From: Rhodopseudomonas palustris | Lineage (GTDB): Bacteria; Pseudomonadota; Alphaproteobacteria; Rhizobiales; Xanthobacteraceae | Reading direction: 5' to 3' | Length of the DNA stretch: 64,000 nucleotides | Assembly: GCF_003226555.1 (NCBI RefSeq) | Contig: NZ_QKQS01000023.1 | Span: 873,263 to 937,262 of the forward strand | Part shown: one piece after another, positions 9,545 through 20,172 of the stretch | How the letters are laid out: every line of letters begins with the position of its first letter | Position numbering within the stretch: the stretch's first letter is position 1 | The notes under the pieces: model-generated | Database searches by the model: none | Told to the model about the DNA's origin: nothing | What the model saw: the letters and a program-made list of their open reading frames with translations, nothing else | Program-made: the position numbers and the translations under genes

Positions 9545-11110
9545 CTACTTCATCATCGCCTTCACTTCGTCGCGCAGCGCTTGTCGCGATGCGTCGTCGG
9601 CGTAGAACATGTGGCCGCCGGGATAGACGACGAACTTCACCCGCTTGTCCGTCAGGGTCGGCGGCAACTGATCGAGCACGATCTGGGTGCCGTAATACGG
9701 CGCGGCGAGGTCGAACAACCCGCCGGAGACCAGCACCTGCAGGGTCGGATCGACGCTGAGAATCTCGCGCAGCTGGGTGGTCGATTCCAGCGGGTGCCGG
9801 CCGCGGCCGAAATCCCATTGTTCGGCGACCGATCCGTTCAGCAGCTCATACGAACCGTCGGGTTTCCAATTCAGCTTCGAGCGGGTCAGCTGCACGGCGG
9901 CACTGGTCAGCGGTGCGATCAGCGAATCCGCCGACGGGTCGCCGAAATGCGAGGAGCTGGAATCCGGGAACGGATCGAGACCCAGCTTGGCGCCGTCGAA
10001 CCGACCGGTGACGCGGCCATGTTCGCGATCGAATTCGCGCTGGAATTCGCGGGTGTCGAACCGCCCAGCCAGTCGCCTACTCACGGTCTTGTCGATCCCG
10101 GTCAGCGCGGCGACGCGGTCGGAGAGCCGCGTGGTCGCCTCCTTGTCGTTTTCGCCTTTGACCAGATCGGTGAGAAATTCGCTGCGCGCGTAGCTTTCGA
10201 CGTCGGCGAGATCGGCGCGGGTCACCTTGCCCTTCTGCTGCCGTGCGACCGCGGCCATTGACGGCAGTCGCGCCGCATACTGCAGCAGGCTGGAGCCGGA
10301 CAGGTCGTGAAAATCGAGCACCGGCGAGACCAGGATCAGGCCGTTGACGCCAATGCCCTGCTTGGTCTGCAGATTGTCCGCGACCTTCGGCCCGCGGATG
10401 CCGCCATAGCTTTCACCCGCGAGATACTTTGGCGAGGTGAGGCGGTCGTTCTTTTCAAGCCAGCGCCGGATCACCACCGCCATCGCCGAGACGTCACCGT
10501 CGACCGAATAGAAATGCTTGCGCACCTCGTCGCCACTGGCGGCGAAACGGCTGTAGCCGGTGCCGACCGGATCGATGAACACCAGGTCGGTGAAGTCGAG
10601 CCAGGTCTCGGCATTGGCCTGCAGCACCGGCGGTGAAGACGCCACCACGCTGTCGCCGATCGGCAGCCGCCACGGCCCGGCGGCGCCAAGCTGCAGCCAG
10701 GCTGAGGATGCCCCCGGGCCGCCGTTGAACAGGAACGTTACCGGCCGGGTGCGCGGATCGGCGCCGTCGAGCTTGTAGGCGGTTACGGCAATGTCGGCCT
10801 GCGGCTCGCCCTTGCCATTGTAGAGCCGGATCGAGCCGGCGGTGGCGGTGAATGCCAGAGTGCGGCCGGGCAGGGCCAGACTGTGATGGGTGGTGACGTC
10901 GGCTGGCAGGCTGTTGAGCTCGGCGCGAGCCGGCGAAGCGTCGACCTTGTTCGCGGCCTTGTCGTGCTCAGCACCTGATTTGACATGATCGGCATGCGGG
11001 GCCGTGGGTCGCGCCTCTTGGGCAATAGCGCCGGGCGTTCCGAGCTGCGGCAGCGCCAGCGCTGCGATCAACATACAGGCGGTCACGGCGGACCGGGGTG
11101 ACAGCGGCAT
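9545..11110 (-). CDS. Exported serine carboxypeptidase-like (S10 family) protein
   Basis: A 521-residue alpha/beta-hydrolase-fold peptidase of the S10 type. It has an N-terminal signal peptide (basic start, hydrophobic ACMLIAALALPQL, Ala-rich cleavage region near residue 30). The oxyanion-hole block is FLFNGGPGASSAWL. The nucleophile motif is GESYGGIRGPK (Ser in G-E-S-Y-G), and the C-terminal His is in VVYPGGHMFY. It probably acts in the periplasm on peptides; the substrate is unknown. The ATG at 11110 is preferred because CAGGAG sits six bases upstream; in-frame ATGs at 11116 and 11128 overlap or precede that site. Confidence 0.88.
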   Translation of the reverse strand: MPLSPRSAVTACMLIAALALPQLGTPGAIAQEARPTAPHADHVKSGAEHDKAANKVDASPARAELNSLPADVTTHHSLALPGRTLAFTATAGSIRLYNGKGEPQADIAVTAYKLDGADPRTRPVTFLFNGGPGASSAWLQLGAAGPWRLPIGDSVVASSPPVLQANAETWLDFTDLVFIDPVGTGYSRFAASGDEVRKHFYSVDGDVSAMAVVIRRWLEKNDRLTSPKYLAGESYGGIRGPKVADNLQTKQGIGVNGLILVSPVLDFHDLSGSSLLQYAARLPSMAAVARQQKGKVTRADLADVESYARSEFLTDLVKGENDKEATTRLSDRVAALTGIDKTVSRRLAGRFDTREFQREFDREHGRVTGRFDGAKLGLDPFPDSSSSHFGDPSADSLIAPLTSAAVQLTRSKLNWKPDGSYELLNGSVAEQWDFGRGRHPLESTTQLREILSVDPTLQVLVSGGLFDLAAPYYGTQIVLDQLPPTLTDKRVKFVVYPGGHMFYADDASRQALRDEVKAMMK

Positions 11111-11238
11111 CGACATCTCCTGTGGCAACGCCGCGGCTTCACCGCGGCGTTGGGCATGGGGCTTGAAATGGTCGGAATCGACTCTGAGCGCAGGACTGCG
11201 TCAGTTTGGCGACGCTGCGGCGGCTGTGGCCGTCGGCG

Positions 11239-12300
11239 TCACTCTGCCGCGGCGAGTGCCGGCGGCAGCACGCCGCGCTCGCGGGCGAACTCGACGATCA
11301 GGCCGGCGACGTCCTCAGGGCGTTCCTCGTGGGCGAGATGGCCGAGCCCGGGCATGATCACGGTGCGGGAGCCGGGGACCATTGTCTGAACCCGCTCGGC
11401 ATCGGTCGATGCGATCGTCTTGTCGTTGCTGCCGGCGATCAGCAGCAGGCGCGGCCCGAGCTGCGGAAGCTCGGCGGCGAGCCGCTCCAGCTGCCAGCCC
11501 GCCATCATGGTCAGCGCTGCTGCAACATGGCCCGGACTGCATACCAGCCGGCGATACAGCTCGATGCCATGCGGATCGAGCGACGATCCGGTGTCGACGA
11601 TCATCCGCTCCACCATCGCCGGCGTGCGGGCGAATCGCGCCATCAGCCGCGGCACCATTTTGCTGCCCGCTAGAAGGCGCGCCAGCGGCAGCATCCAACG
11701 CCCGGCACGTCCGCCGATCGGCAGCAGCGCGCCGTTGAGGCTGACGATGCCGGCGGGCGTGATGCCGCCGTCGAGACACATCCGCACCAGCACGGCGGCT
11801 CCGGCCGAATGCCCGCTCACCAGCACCGGATGGTGCCCCAGCGTGTGTAGCAGTGCGGCGAGATCCGAAGCCATCCCATCGAGCGACATCCGCGCGCGCT
11901 CGGGCGTTGCGGTGAAGCCGTGGCCGGGCAGGTCGGGTGCGACCACCGTGAAGTGCTCGGCGAGCAGTGGCGCCAGGTCGCGCCACGAATGCGTCGCCGC
12001 GCCGGTGCCGTGAAGTAGTAGCACGACGGGGCCGCGGCCCATCTGCTGGACATGCCAGCGCAAGCCGGCTGCCTCTACGAAGCGGCTGCTCGCCCGGTGC
12101 GGCCAGTCATGGCCGTCGCGCTCCCAGTCAGGCTTGGGATGTGACGGCGGTGTCGCGGTCGCCGTGGTTGACGAGGCGTGAAGTGGATGGTGCGCCGGAT
12201 GAGGGACCAAAGCTGATCGTCTCCATGGCGCCGGGAAAATCGCGGCGCATCCTGACAAATGCCGACTCTCCGGAGAGTTCCTTCGGCGAATCACTTTCAC
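11239..12300 (-). CDS. bchO: BchO-like alpha/beta hydrolase (putative magnesium chelatase accessory protein)
   Basis: An alpha/beta-fold hydrolase with the BchO N-terminal signature (DWERDGHDWPHR, then SRFVEAAGLRWHVQ). It also has the oxyanion block LLLHGTGAATHSW, the nucleophile elbow SGHSAGAAV and a C-terminal His in MPGLGHLAHEE. BchO is normally found in photosynthesis gene clusters near bchI/bchD, where it is proposed to assist magnesium chelation in bacteriochlorophyll synthesis. No other bch, puf or crt gene is visible here, so this could be a displaced bchO or a paralogue. The start is uncertain: the frame opens at a GTG at 12300, but the conserved part begins about 57 residues later, with only TTG/GTG candidates between. 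Confidence 0.75.
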   Translation of the reverse strand: MKVIRRRNSPESRHLSGCAAIFPAPWRRSALVPHPAHHPLHASSTTATATPPSHPKPDWERDGHDWPHRASSRFVEAAGLRWHVQQMGRGPVVLLLHGTGAATHSWRDLAPLLAEHFTVVAPDLPGHGFTATPERARMSLDGMASDLAALLHTLGHHPVLVSGHSAGAAVLVRMCLDGGITPAGIVSLNGALLPIGGRAGRWMLPLARLLAGSKMVPRLMARFARTPAMVERMIVDTGSSLDPHGIELYRRLVCSPGHVAAALTMMAGWQLERLAAELPQLGPRLLLIAGSNDKTIASTDAERVQTMVPGSRTVIMPGLGHLAHEERPEDVAGLIVEFARERGVLPPALAAAE

Positions 12301-12645
12301 GCTTTATAGCCGCAGAAAGGTAATTAGTGCAGATGTGTCGCGTATTTTCGGGGTGCCGCAACTAATAACTCCACCGCCAGCGCCGCGCGGTTGACAGTGC
12401 ATTCGTCAAGGCTGCACGACAGTCGGCAACTATTCACGCAGGCGTCGTGCAACATTGACGCGGTGTGTCAGGTGCAGCCGACGTCGATTCGATGGATGCC
12501 GTAACTCGGGTTCTTTCGTGTATCCGTCGCACGCAAACTAATTGATACTTCATCGCAGCTTGGAACGTCGCGATCTGGTGCGGGTTCAGCCGTTAGGACG
12601 TTCGGTGACCCGCACGACGTCGTGGTCCCACAGGAGTGCTCAGCG
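12301..12645. other. Intergenic region upstream of bchO-like gene and tiny ORF
   Basis: About 345 bp without a convincing gene. It is less GC-rich than the flanks and probably holds the promoters of both divergent genes. A TTGACA hexamer occurs near 12393 on the plus strand. I looked for a clear PpsR-type palindrome (TGT-N12-ACA), as expected for a photosynthesis gene, and did not find one. Confidence 0.4.
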
Positions 12646-12756
12646 ATGAAGATGTCTCACCTTGCGAATTTTCTGATGATGATCGTCGGCGGCGCGGTGC
12701 AAGAGGTGTCGTCCGCGGTTCGCCGCAAGCTCGGGAACGCGCCACGCAGCGAATAA
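12646..12756 (+). CDS. Possible 36-residue small protein
   Basis: A short frame starting at an ATG with CAGGAG located 9 bases upstream and ending with TAA. The predicted peptide starts MKMSHLANFLMMIVGGAVQE. It has a hydrophobic centre (FLMMIVGGAV) and a basic C-terminal half (RRKLGNAPRSE), which would suit a small membrane-associated peptide. The ribosome-binding site is better than expected by chance, but there is no recognised family. It is convergent with the EI24-like gene, whose stop codon lies 22 bp away. Confidence 0.4.
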   Translation: MKMSHLANFLMMIVGGAVQEVSSAVRRKLGNAPRSE

Positions 12757-12778
12757 GGCCGACGCGTCTGCGCGCAGC

Positions 12779-13522
12779 TCAGCGCAGCATGCTGCGTCGG
12801 TCCGGCGCCAGCACTTCCGGCCGCGATCCGGACAGCCGCTTGTGCAGATGCACCATGAAGGCCATGCCGAACAGCGGCGTCGCCAGATTGACGATCGGGA
12901 TCGACACGAAGGCGGCGATGATCAGACCGCCGATGAACACCGTGGTGGCGTTATCGCGCCGCATCGCCTTGGCTTCCGGCGCGGGCCGGAAGCGCATCGC
13001 GGCGAGCTCGAAATATTCCCGGCCGAGCAGCCAGGCGGTGGCGACGAAGAACACGATCGCGCCGGCACCGGCGACGAACAGGAACGGCAGCGCCACCAGA
13101 TACACCAGGATGGTCAGCAGCGCGGTCTTCACCGTTTCCCAGGTGGCAAGCCCGATCGGCAGCGCGACACCGGGCTCCTCATGCGGGTAATATTCGCGTT
13201 CGACGTGCCCGGCGGCATCGTCGACAAAAATGCCGGCGACCAGCGAGGTGACCGCCGGCATCAGGAACACCGCGCCGACCACGATACCGAGCCCGGCAGC
13301 GATCGAGATGACCCAGGACAGAATGTTCAGCGGGGTGTGGAATCCGCCGAGCGTGGCTTCGGCCCAGAGTTCGCTGGAGCTCGCCAGCCAGCTCAGCAGT
13401 CGCTGCAATCCGATTGCTGCCACGGCGATCAACGCCAGCGCGAAGCCGACTGAGCGCCACAGGATCGAGCGCATCGGCGGCGACAGAATCTGGGTCAGCG
13501 CCTTGATGGCGGCATCGAGCAT
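12779..13522 (-). CDS. EI24/CysZ-like multi-pass membrane protein
   Basis: A 247-residue integral membrane protein with about four to five hydrophobic segments (around residues 19-38, 60-90, 130-160 and 195-220). The layout and motifs such as FLMPAVTSLVAGIFVDDAAGHVE and LLGREYFELAAMR match the EI24 domain family, which includes the sulfate permease CysZ. Sulfate transport is the best-known role of the family but there are no sulfur genes next to it, so substrate is open. Start at 13522 (MLDAAIKALTQIL); an earlier in-frame ATG at 13585 would add 21 residues with no membrane or domain content. Confidence 0.75.
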   Translation of the reverse strand: MLDAAIKALTQILSPPMRSILWRSVGFALALIAVAAIGLQRLLSWLASSSELWAEATLGGFHTPLNILSWVISIAAGLGIVVGAVFLMPAVTSLVAGIFVDDAAGHVEREYYPHEEPGVALPIGLATWETVKTALLTILVYLVALPFLFVAGAGAIVFFVATAWLLGREYFELAAMRFRPAPEAKAMRRDNATTVFIGGLIIAAFVSIPIVNLATPLFGMAFMVHLHKRLSGSRPEVLAPDRRSMLR

Positions 13523-13612
13523 GGCGGCGTCCTCGTCCCGGAAAAACAGCCTCGAACAGGTAGAGACCGCGCCGATGTTCGGCAAGGGCCGGGACGGCCT
13601 CGGCGCGCGCGC

Positions 13613-15445
13613 TTACCGCCGCAGCCGCCGCGACGCCGGATAATTCATCACCTTCGGCACTTTGCCGTCGCGCAGCGCGCGCTGCATGCCTTCCCAATAG
13701 TCGGCCTGCATCAATTCGGGATGCGCGTCGCAGAAGGCGCGTCGCAGGCCAGGGTCGTCGATCCTCAGTCCCTCCAGCATCTCCGGCGGCCGGAACACCA
13801 TGCCATTGTCGAACTCGCCGGGAACGGCGCCGTCGCGGCGCACGGTGACCGCGGTCAGCGGCTCCACCGCGTCGTAGTCGAACAGATACACTTTGCGGAT
13901 GCGGCTGACGCCGTAATTGCGGCCGTCGAGATCCTTGTTGAAGATGTCGGCCGCGGCATTGTTCTTGATGCAGTCGCCGAGATTGACCACCGCGGCGCGG
14001 GCTTCGGCCGCGGAGGCGTTGGCCAGATACAGCGGCAGCGGCGTCAGCTTGATCTGGACGATCAGATGCCGAAACACCAACGCGCCGCGATCCAGCGTCA
14101 CTGTGCCGATCCCGGCTTCCAGCAGTTCGTCGAGCAGCTCCGGTGCGAACATCGCGCGGTCGAGCTTGACGTTCGAGTAGATGATGTTGTCGAGCATCGA
14201 GCCGGCGCGGTCGATCTCGTGCACCAGATTGTATTTGCGCAGCACCTCGTCGAGGCCGTCGAAATAATCGAACTTGTAGTCGTCGGTCGGGTGGTCGCGG
14301 ATGATCTTCAGCACATAGGCCGACGACGGCATCGTGAAGGCGATCGCCACCGTGCCCTTGAAACCCGGCGCGGTAACGAGCTTCTCCTTGGTCTTGCGAT
14401 GCTCGGCCAGGATCTCGGTCATCACCGCGACCTTGCCGAGGTGATGGAAGCCGATGCAGGAATATTGCGTGCCGAGCGGTCGCTTCGGCATCAATTCGTA
14501 CAGCAGCCGGGCGAGCTCGTGATAGCGCGGATTGGTGGCGTGGTAGTTCGCCAGCGTCGATGAGAACGCATATTGCAGCTCGTCGCTGTCGGTCAGCACC
14601 GCATCGACGACCAGCCCGTCCTTCTCGTTCAGCAGCGCGATCAGCAGCGGCAGGCTGCGCATCGGCATGTCGCCGCGATCGCGCAATTTGATCCGGCCGA
14701 CCAGGCAGGCGCCGCGATTGCGGAAGAAGCCGGAGTCGGCGATCTCGATTTTCACCGGCTCGCCCGGCCGCGGGCCGAGCGGCTCCAGTGCCGTCTCGAT
14801 CGCCTGCGCGGCGAGGGCCGCGTCGCCTGCGCGGTCGCGCCACGGCGCCGCGAAGCCGGCATCGCCGAGAATCTGCGCGATCACCTCTGCGCCGATCGGC
14901 AGCGTGGTGGTGGTCGTCTTCAGCACCGCGGCGGGCGAAGTGATGCGCCGCGTGGTCGTGCCGGTGTCGTAGGACACCGGCCGCCATTCGTCGCTGACCA
15001 GCTTGCGGCGCAGCGACTGCCAGAACGCAAACGCGAAATCGGCCTCGTAGCGGCCTTCGATTGCCGCGAGCAGTTCGGCCTCGGCGGCGGGCCAGAGTTG
15101 TTCGTCGGTGGTCAGTTCCGGTAGCCCGGCTTTGAGCAGCGGCACGAGCTGGTCGATGCAGGCGGTGTACAGCCCGATCCGGATCTTCGACAGCCGCACC
15201 GTCACCGGCCAGTCGCGTGCCTCGAACGCCGCCTGTGCCAGCGCCGGAATCCGCCGCGACACCGCGTAGTAATTGTCGAACGCCGACAGCACCACACGCG
15301 CCAGCAACCGTGCCTGATCGTCCGGATCGTCGGTGCGATACAGTGCGTCGAGCAGGTCGAAATCCGGCTCGGCGATCCGCGTGGCGTGCTCGATCTCCGC
15401 GGCGCCGAGCGGCCGGGCGCGGATGTGGGGCGGGGAGGCGGTCAT
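13613..15445 (-). CDS. aceK: Isocitrate dehydrogenase kinase/phosphatase
   Basis: Bifunctional enzyme that phosphorylates and dephosphorylates isocitrate dehydrogenase, setting flux between the TCA cycle and the glyoxylate shunt. The 610 residues match full-length AceK (about 580-610). Diagnostic stretches include KIIRDHPTDDYKFDYFDG, AGSMLDNIIYSNVKLDRA and YGVSRIRKVYLFDYDAVEP in the kinase-like C-terminal half, and ATP-loop residues near TAPGFKGTVAIAFTMPSS. In enterobacteria aceK follows aceBA; here aceA and aceB are not adjacent. The start ATG at 15445 is the only reasonable one. Confidence 0.95.
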   Translation of the reverse strand: MTASPPHIRARPLGAAEIEHATRIAEPDFDLLDALYRTDDPDDQARLLARVVLSAFDNYYAVSRRIPALAQAAFEARDWPVTVRLSKIRIGLYTACIDQLVPLLKAGLPELTTDEQLWPAAEAELLAAIEGRYEADFAFAFWQSLRRKLVSDEWRPVSYDTGTTTRRITSPAAVLKTTTTTLPIGAEVIAQILGDAGFAAPWRDRAGDAALAAQAIETALEPLGPRPGEPVKIEIADSGFFRNRGACLVGRIKLRDRGDMPMRSLPLLIALLNEKDGLVVDAVLTDSDELQYAFSSTLANYHATNPRYHELARLLYELMPKRPLGTQYSCIGFHHLGKVAVMTEILAEHRKTKEKLVTAPGFKGTVAIAFTMPSSAYVLKIIRDHPTDDYKFDYFDGLDEVLRKYNLVHEIDRAGSMLDNIIYSNVKLDRAMFAPELLDELLEAGIGTVTLDRGALVFRHLIVQIKLTPLPLYLANASAAEARAAVVNLGDCIKNNAAADIFNKDLDGRNYGVSRIRKVYLFDYDAVEPLTAVTVRRDGAVPGEFDNGMVFRPPEMLEGLRIDDPGLRRAFCDAHPELMQADYWEGMQRALRDGKVPKVMNYPASRRLRR

Positions 15446-15835
15446 AGCATCGGGTCAGCGCATCTAATAGGTTCACCCCTCCGGCCGCCCGTCAGCGCCG
15501 ACCTCTCGGCCGGCCGCAGGAAGAACCGCCGGAGCGATCCGACCATCATGGGAGGCTTTGGCCCTCGAAAGCGTGATCTGACGCAAACCACCCCCCGCCG
15601 AAAGGCGGATGCGACAATCTGCCGGGGCTACACGTCTCCTACAGCGGCAACGAGCGTGGTTCGGCGATCGATGCGGACAGTGTCGGGGTCCTGGCCCCGC
15701 AGGATGTTTCTCGGATGTACCCCCGTTTTGGTTCTCTGCATCAGCCGTCTCGGACGAGCGAAAAGCAGCAGCGCGTGCTCCGAAACAGAACTTGCCAAAT
15801 GCGAACGATTCGGGAACATTGCGGGCGAGGGCATC
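15446..15835. other. Intergenic region between aceK and the R-M/Vsr operon
   Basis: About 390 bp between two divergent start codons. It must contain the aceK promoter and the promoter of the methyltransferase operon. A short perfect inverted repeat (GGGG-6 nt-CCCC) lies near 15685. I see no helix-turn-helix controller gene and no paired C-box-like direct repeats, so control of the R-M operon is not evident. A plus-strand frame runs through but has no conserved content. Confidence 0.4.
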
Positions 15836-17008
15836 ATGAAAATTGCAGGACTCTTTGCCGGCGTTGGGGGGCTGGAGCTCGGATTGCATCGGGCCGGCCA
15901 TGAGACCCTTGTGCTTTCAGAGATATGGGATCCCGCCGCTGCGGTGCTGGAGCGCCGCTTCGCAGGCGTACCAAATGCCGGCGACGTTGCGGACCTTCGT
16001 TCGCTGCCGACGGGCATAGAACTGCTAACGGCTGGATTCCCCTGCCAAGACCTCAGTCAGGCGGGAAAGACGGCGGGCATCAAGGGACGGAAGTCCGGTC
16101 TGGTCAGTCACGTCTTCCGGCTGATCGACCGCAGCCGGCCGAAATGGGTGCTGCTGGAAAACGTCTCCTTCATGTTGCGCCTCGATGCCGGCAGCGCCAT
16201 GACCCGCTTGGTCACCGAATTCGAACAGCGCGGTTATCGCTGGGCCTATCGCGTGGTGAATTCGCTGAGCTTCTTGCCGCATCGCCGCGCGCGAGTGTTC
16301 TTCTTGGCGAGCCTCGAAGGCGATCCTGCCGATGTCCTTTTGGTCGACGACGCGGAGCCGGCGGAGCTGCAGACCAATCTGCAGAGCCACGCCCACGGCT
16401 TCTATTGGACCGAGGGAACGCGCGGGTTGGGATGGGGACCGGATTGCGTGCCGACCCTCAAGAACGGGTCCACGATCGGTATCCCTTCGCCGCCGGCGAT
16501 TTTGCTGACGAACGGCGAGATCGTCACGCCCGACATTCGCGACGCCGAGCGGCTCCAGGGTTTGCCTGCGGATTGGACGAAGCCCGCGGAACAGGTCGCG
16601 CGCGCATCTTTCCGGTGGTCACTGGTCGGAAACGCCGTGAGCACGCCGGTCGCCGCGTGGATCGGAAAGCGTCTGGTCAAACCCGGAACTTACAATCCGT
16701 CACGCGACGGCGCTGACGTGGTGAAGGGGAACTGGCCGAAAGCTGCGCGGTCCGACGGAAAAGTTCGGCGCGCGGTGTCGATCTCCGAGTTTCCGAAATG
16801 GGCCAAACGCGACCGCCTCGAAGACTTTCTGCGCCACGAGCCCAATCTGTTGTCGGCACGTGCGACGGCAGGGTTTCTGTCGCGGATCGAGAAGAGCAGC
16901 CTGCGGTTCGTACCGGGCTTCAAGGACAAGGTTCGCAATCATCTCGAGCACGTTCGCGCCATCGACTCGTTCGTCGAACCGAGCCGCCTGCTCGTCGCCG
17001 CGGAATGA
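15836..17008 (+). CDS. DNA (cytosine-5-)-methyltransferase of an R-M/Vsr cassette
   Basis: A 390-residue m5C methyltransferase. Motif I is LFAGVGGLELGLHRAG (residues 6-21), motif IV is AGFPCQDLSQAG with the catalytic Cys at about residue 70, and motif VI is LLENV (106-110). Motif VIII is LPHRRARVFFLAS (148-159), and motifs IX-X are RDAERLQGLPADWT and SLVGNAVSTPVAAWIG. The target-recognition region between VIII and IX is only about 75 residues, followed by an extra C-terminal part of about 110 residues. The ATG at 15836 starts directly at the conserved fold. Its stop overlaps the vsr start (ATGA), so the genes are translationally coupled. It protects the host from the partner nuclease and creates m5C, whose deamination Vsr repairs. 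Confidence 0.93.
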   Translation: MKIAGLFAGVGGLELGLHRAGHETLVLSEIWDPAAAVLERRFAGVPNAGDVADLRSLPTGIELLTAGFPCQDLSQAGKTAGIKGRKSGLVSHVFRLIDRSRPKWVLLENVSFMLRLDAGSAMTRLVTEFEQRGYRWAYRVVNSLSFLPHRRARVFFLASLEGDPADVLLVDDAEPAELQTNLQSHAHGFYWTEGTRGLGWGPDCVPTLKNGSTIGIPSPPAILLTNGEIVTPDIRDAERLQGLPADWTKPAEQVARASFRWSLVGNAVSTPVAAWIGKRLVKPGTYNPSRDGADVVKGNWPKAARSDGKVRRAVSISEFPKWAKRDRLEDFLRHEPNLLSARATAGFLSRIEKSSLRFVPGFKDKVRNHLEHVRAIDSFVEPSRLLVAAE

Positions 17009-17424
17009 CATCGCTGGGTTACGAGAAGCCCACGGACCCGGCTCGCTCCGCATTGATGCGGCGCGTCCGTCAGACAGGTACCAAGGCGGAAGACGAGGTA
17101 GCGGCGATCCTCCGTCAATCGGGTTTGCGCTTTCGCCGCAACGTCAAGTCCCTGCCGGGCTCACCCGATTTCGCCAACAAGACCCACCATTGGGCGATAT
17201 TCGTCAACGGCTGTTTCTGGCATCGTCATCAGGGATGCGGTCGAACGACCACGCCGACCCGTAATCGGGATTTCTGGTTGGCGAAGTTCGCGGCGAACGT
17301 AAAGCGGGACAAGATCAAGACGTGCTTGCTGCGGGCACTGGGGTTCAGAGTAGTGACGATCTGGGAATGCGAAGTTCGCATGCCGACCAAAGTGCGACGT
17401 CGGCTGAAAGCGCTGATGAGGTAG
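17005..17424 (+). CDS. vsr: Very short patch repair endonuclease Vsr
   Basis: Nicks 5' of the T in T:G mismatches that arise when m5C is deaminated, starting short-patch repair. The 139 residues show the family layout: RSALMRRVRQTGTKAEDEV, LRFRRNVKSLPGSPDFANK with the catalytic Asp near residue 55, AIFVNGCFWHRHQGC (residues 64-78), a run like TTTPTRNRDFWLAKFAANV, and the final VVTIWECEVR. Length agrees with E. coli Vsr (156) minus its short extensions. It overlaps the methyltransferase gene by 4 bp and is followed after 3 bp by a third gene. Partner and order strongly suggest one operon. Confidence 0.95.
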   Translation: MTSLGYEKPTDPARSALMRRVRQTGTKAEDEVAAILRQSGLRFRRNVKSLPGSPDFANKTHHWAIFVNGCFWHRHQGCGRTTTPTRNRDFWLAKFAANVKRDKIKTCLLRALGFRVVTIWECEVRMPTKVRRRLKALMR

Positions 17425-17427
17425 CCG

Positions 17428-18249
17428 ATGGCGAAAGCCAAGACACCCACAAGGCGGTTCACGACGGACAAGACCGACGTATCGGAGAATTCGATTCGTC
17501 GGGAGCTCGATTGGGCCGGTGATCGCAGCGTCGTCGAGAAAGGCTCTGCTACCGACAAGAAAAACTACGCAGAAAGCCTTTCGCGCGCTCTGTCGCAACG
17601 GTTTGCGGACGCCCTTCGAAAATCGTTCGACGGAATCTTGCCGAACCCGGACGGTCTCGGTCAAGAATCCAAAGCACGAACCGGCAAAGGTCTGAAGAAG
17701 CTCGACGTGAATTACTCGACGGTCGAGCTCGGGTTGGGACTCGGAGTCTCGATCAAGACGATCAATTTTCGCGACGCCAAGACCAAACGCTATACGAAGA
17801 ATTACACGCGGGTCGACAACGAGCTGAGGGCCGAAGCTGCAGACTACCATGAGCGGCAGCCGTATTCGGTGCTGTGTGCGGTCATCTTTGTTCCGCTCGA
17901 TGCCTGTGATGACGGGGGTAGTGCGCCGTCGAGCTTCGGACAGGCGATCCAAACCTTCCGCTATCGGGCCGGTCGCGAGAAGCCGGTCGACGATACGACT
18001 CTCTTCGAGAGGATATTGATCGGGCTTTATGATGCCGAGCCAGCGAGCTTTGGCGTTACCGGGTTCTTCGATGTGATGGACGCGCCGCCTCGCACCGGAC
18101 GTCCTTCGTCCCTGATGACCTTCGAACAAGCGATCAGCACAATTGTCGAAGCCTACGATGCGCGGAACAAGTCAGCATTCAAATGGGCCGAGGGCGACAC
18201 GGAGATTCTCGCTGCGCCTGAGCGCCAAGAGGATGACGAGGAGATCTAG
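17428..18249 (+). CDS. Unknown protein, probable restriction endonuclease partner of the methyltransferase/Vsr pair
   Basis: A 273-residue protein I do not recognise with certainty. It starts 3 bp after the vsr stop, preceded by GATGAGG, so it is the last gene of the same operon. A conserved-looking block is STVELGLGLGVSIKTINF (residues 97-114), with an acidic-x9-S-x-K pattern that could be a degenerate PD-(D/E)xK nuclease core. It is followed by YTKNYTRVDNELRAEAADYH. Type II R-M operons with Vsr usually carry a nuclease in this position. The function is therefore inferred mostly from context. The stop is only 6 bp from the convergent lepA stop. Confidence 0.6.
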   Translation: MAKAKTPTRRFTTDKTDVSENSIRRELDWAGDRSVVEKGSATDKKNYAESLSRALSQRFADALRKSFDGILPNPDGLGQESKARTGKGLKKLDVNYSTVELGLGLGVSIKTINFRDAKTKRYTKNYTRVDNELRAEAADYHERQPYSVLCAVIFVPLDACDDGGSAPSSFGQAIQTFRYRAGREKPVDDTTLFERILIGLYDAEPASFGVTGFFDVMDAPPRTGRPSSLMTFEQAISTIVEAYDARNKSAFKWAEGDTEILAAPERQEDDEEI

Positions 18250-18255
18250 GTCCCC

Positions 18256-20067
<1,812 letters not shown>

Positions 20068-20172
20068 GGCCGCGAGATAGCACCCGGACTCCGGCCCGGC
20101 AAGGCGAACGGAAGCCGCAAGCTCCCGAAAAACCGCTGGTTTTGCCGCGCTTGACGCGGCTGGCGGAAGCGG

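Noticed and set aside
12301-12645. PpsR-type operator upstream of the bchO-like gene
   Set aside because: No TGT-N12-ACA palindrome could be found by eye in this gap.
13179-15476. A 765-codon open frame on the minus strand overlapping aceK and the EI24-like gene
   Set aside because: It is dominated by Arg, Ala and Gly with no conserved motif, and lies in another frame of the clear aceK gene; high-GC DNA gives such shadows.
15386-15835. N-terminal extension of the m5C methyltransferase
   Set aside because: The 150 extra residues have no conserved content and overlap the aceK start region; the methyltransferase fold begins exactly at the ATG at 15836.
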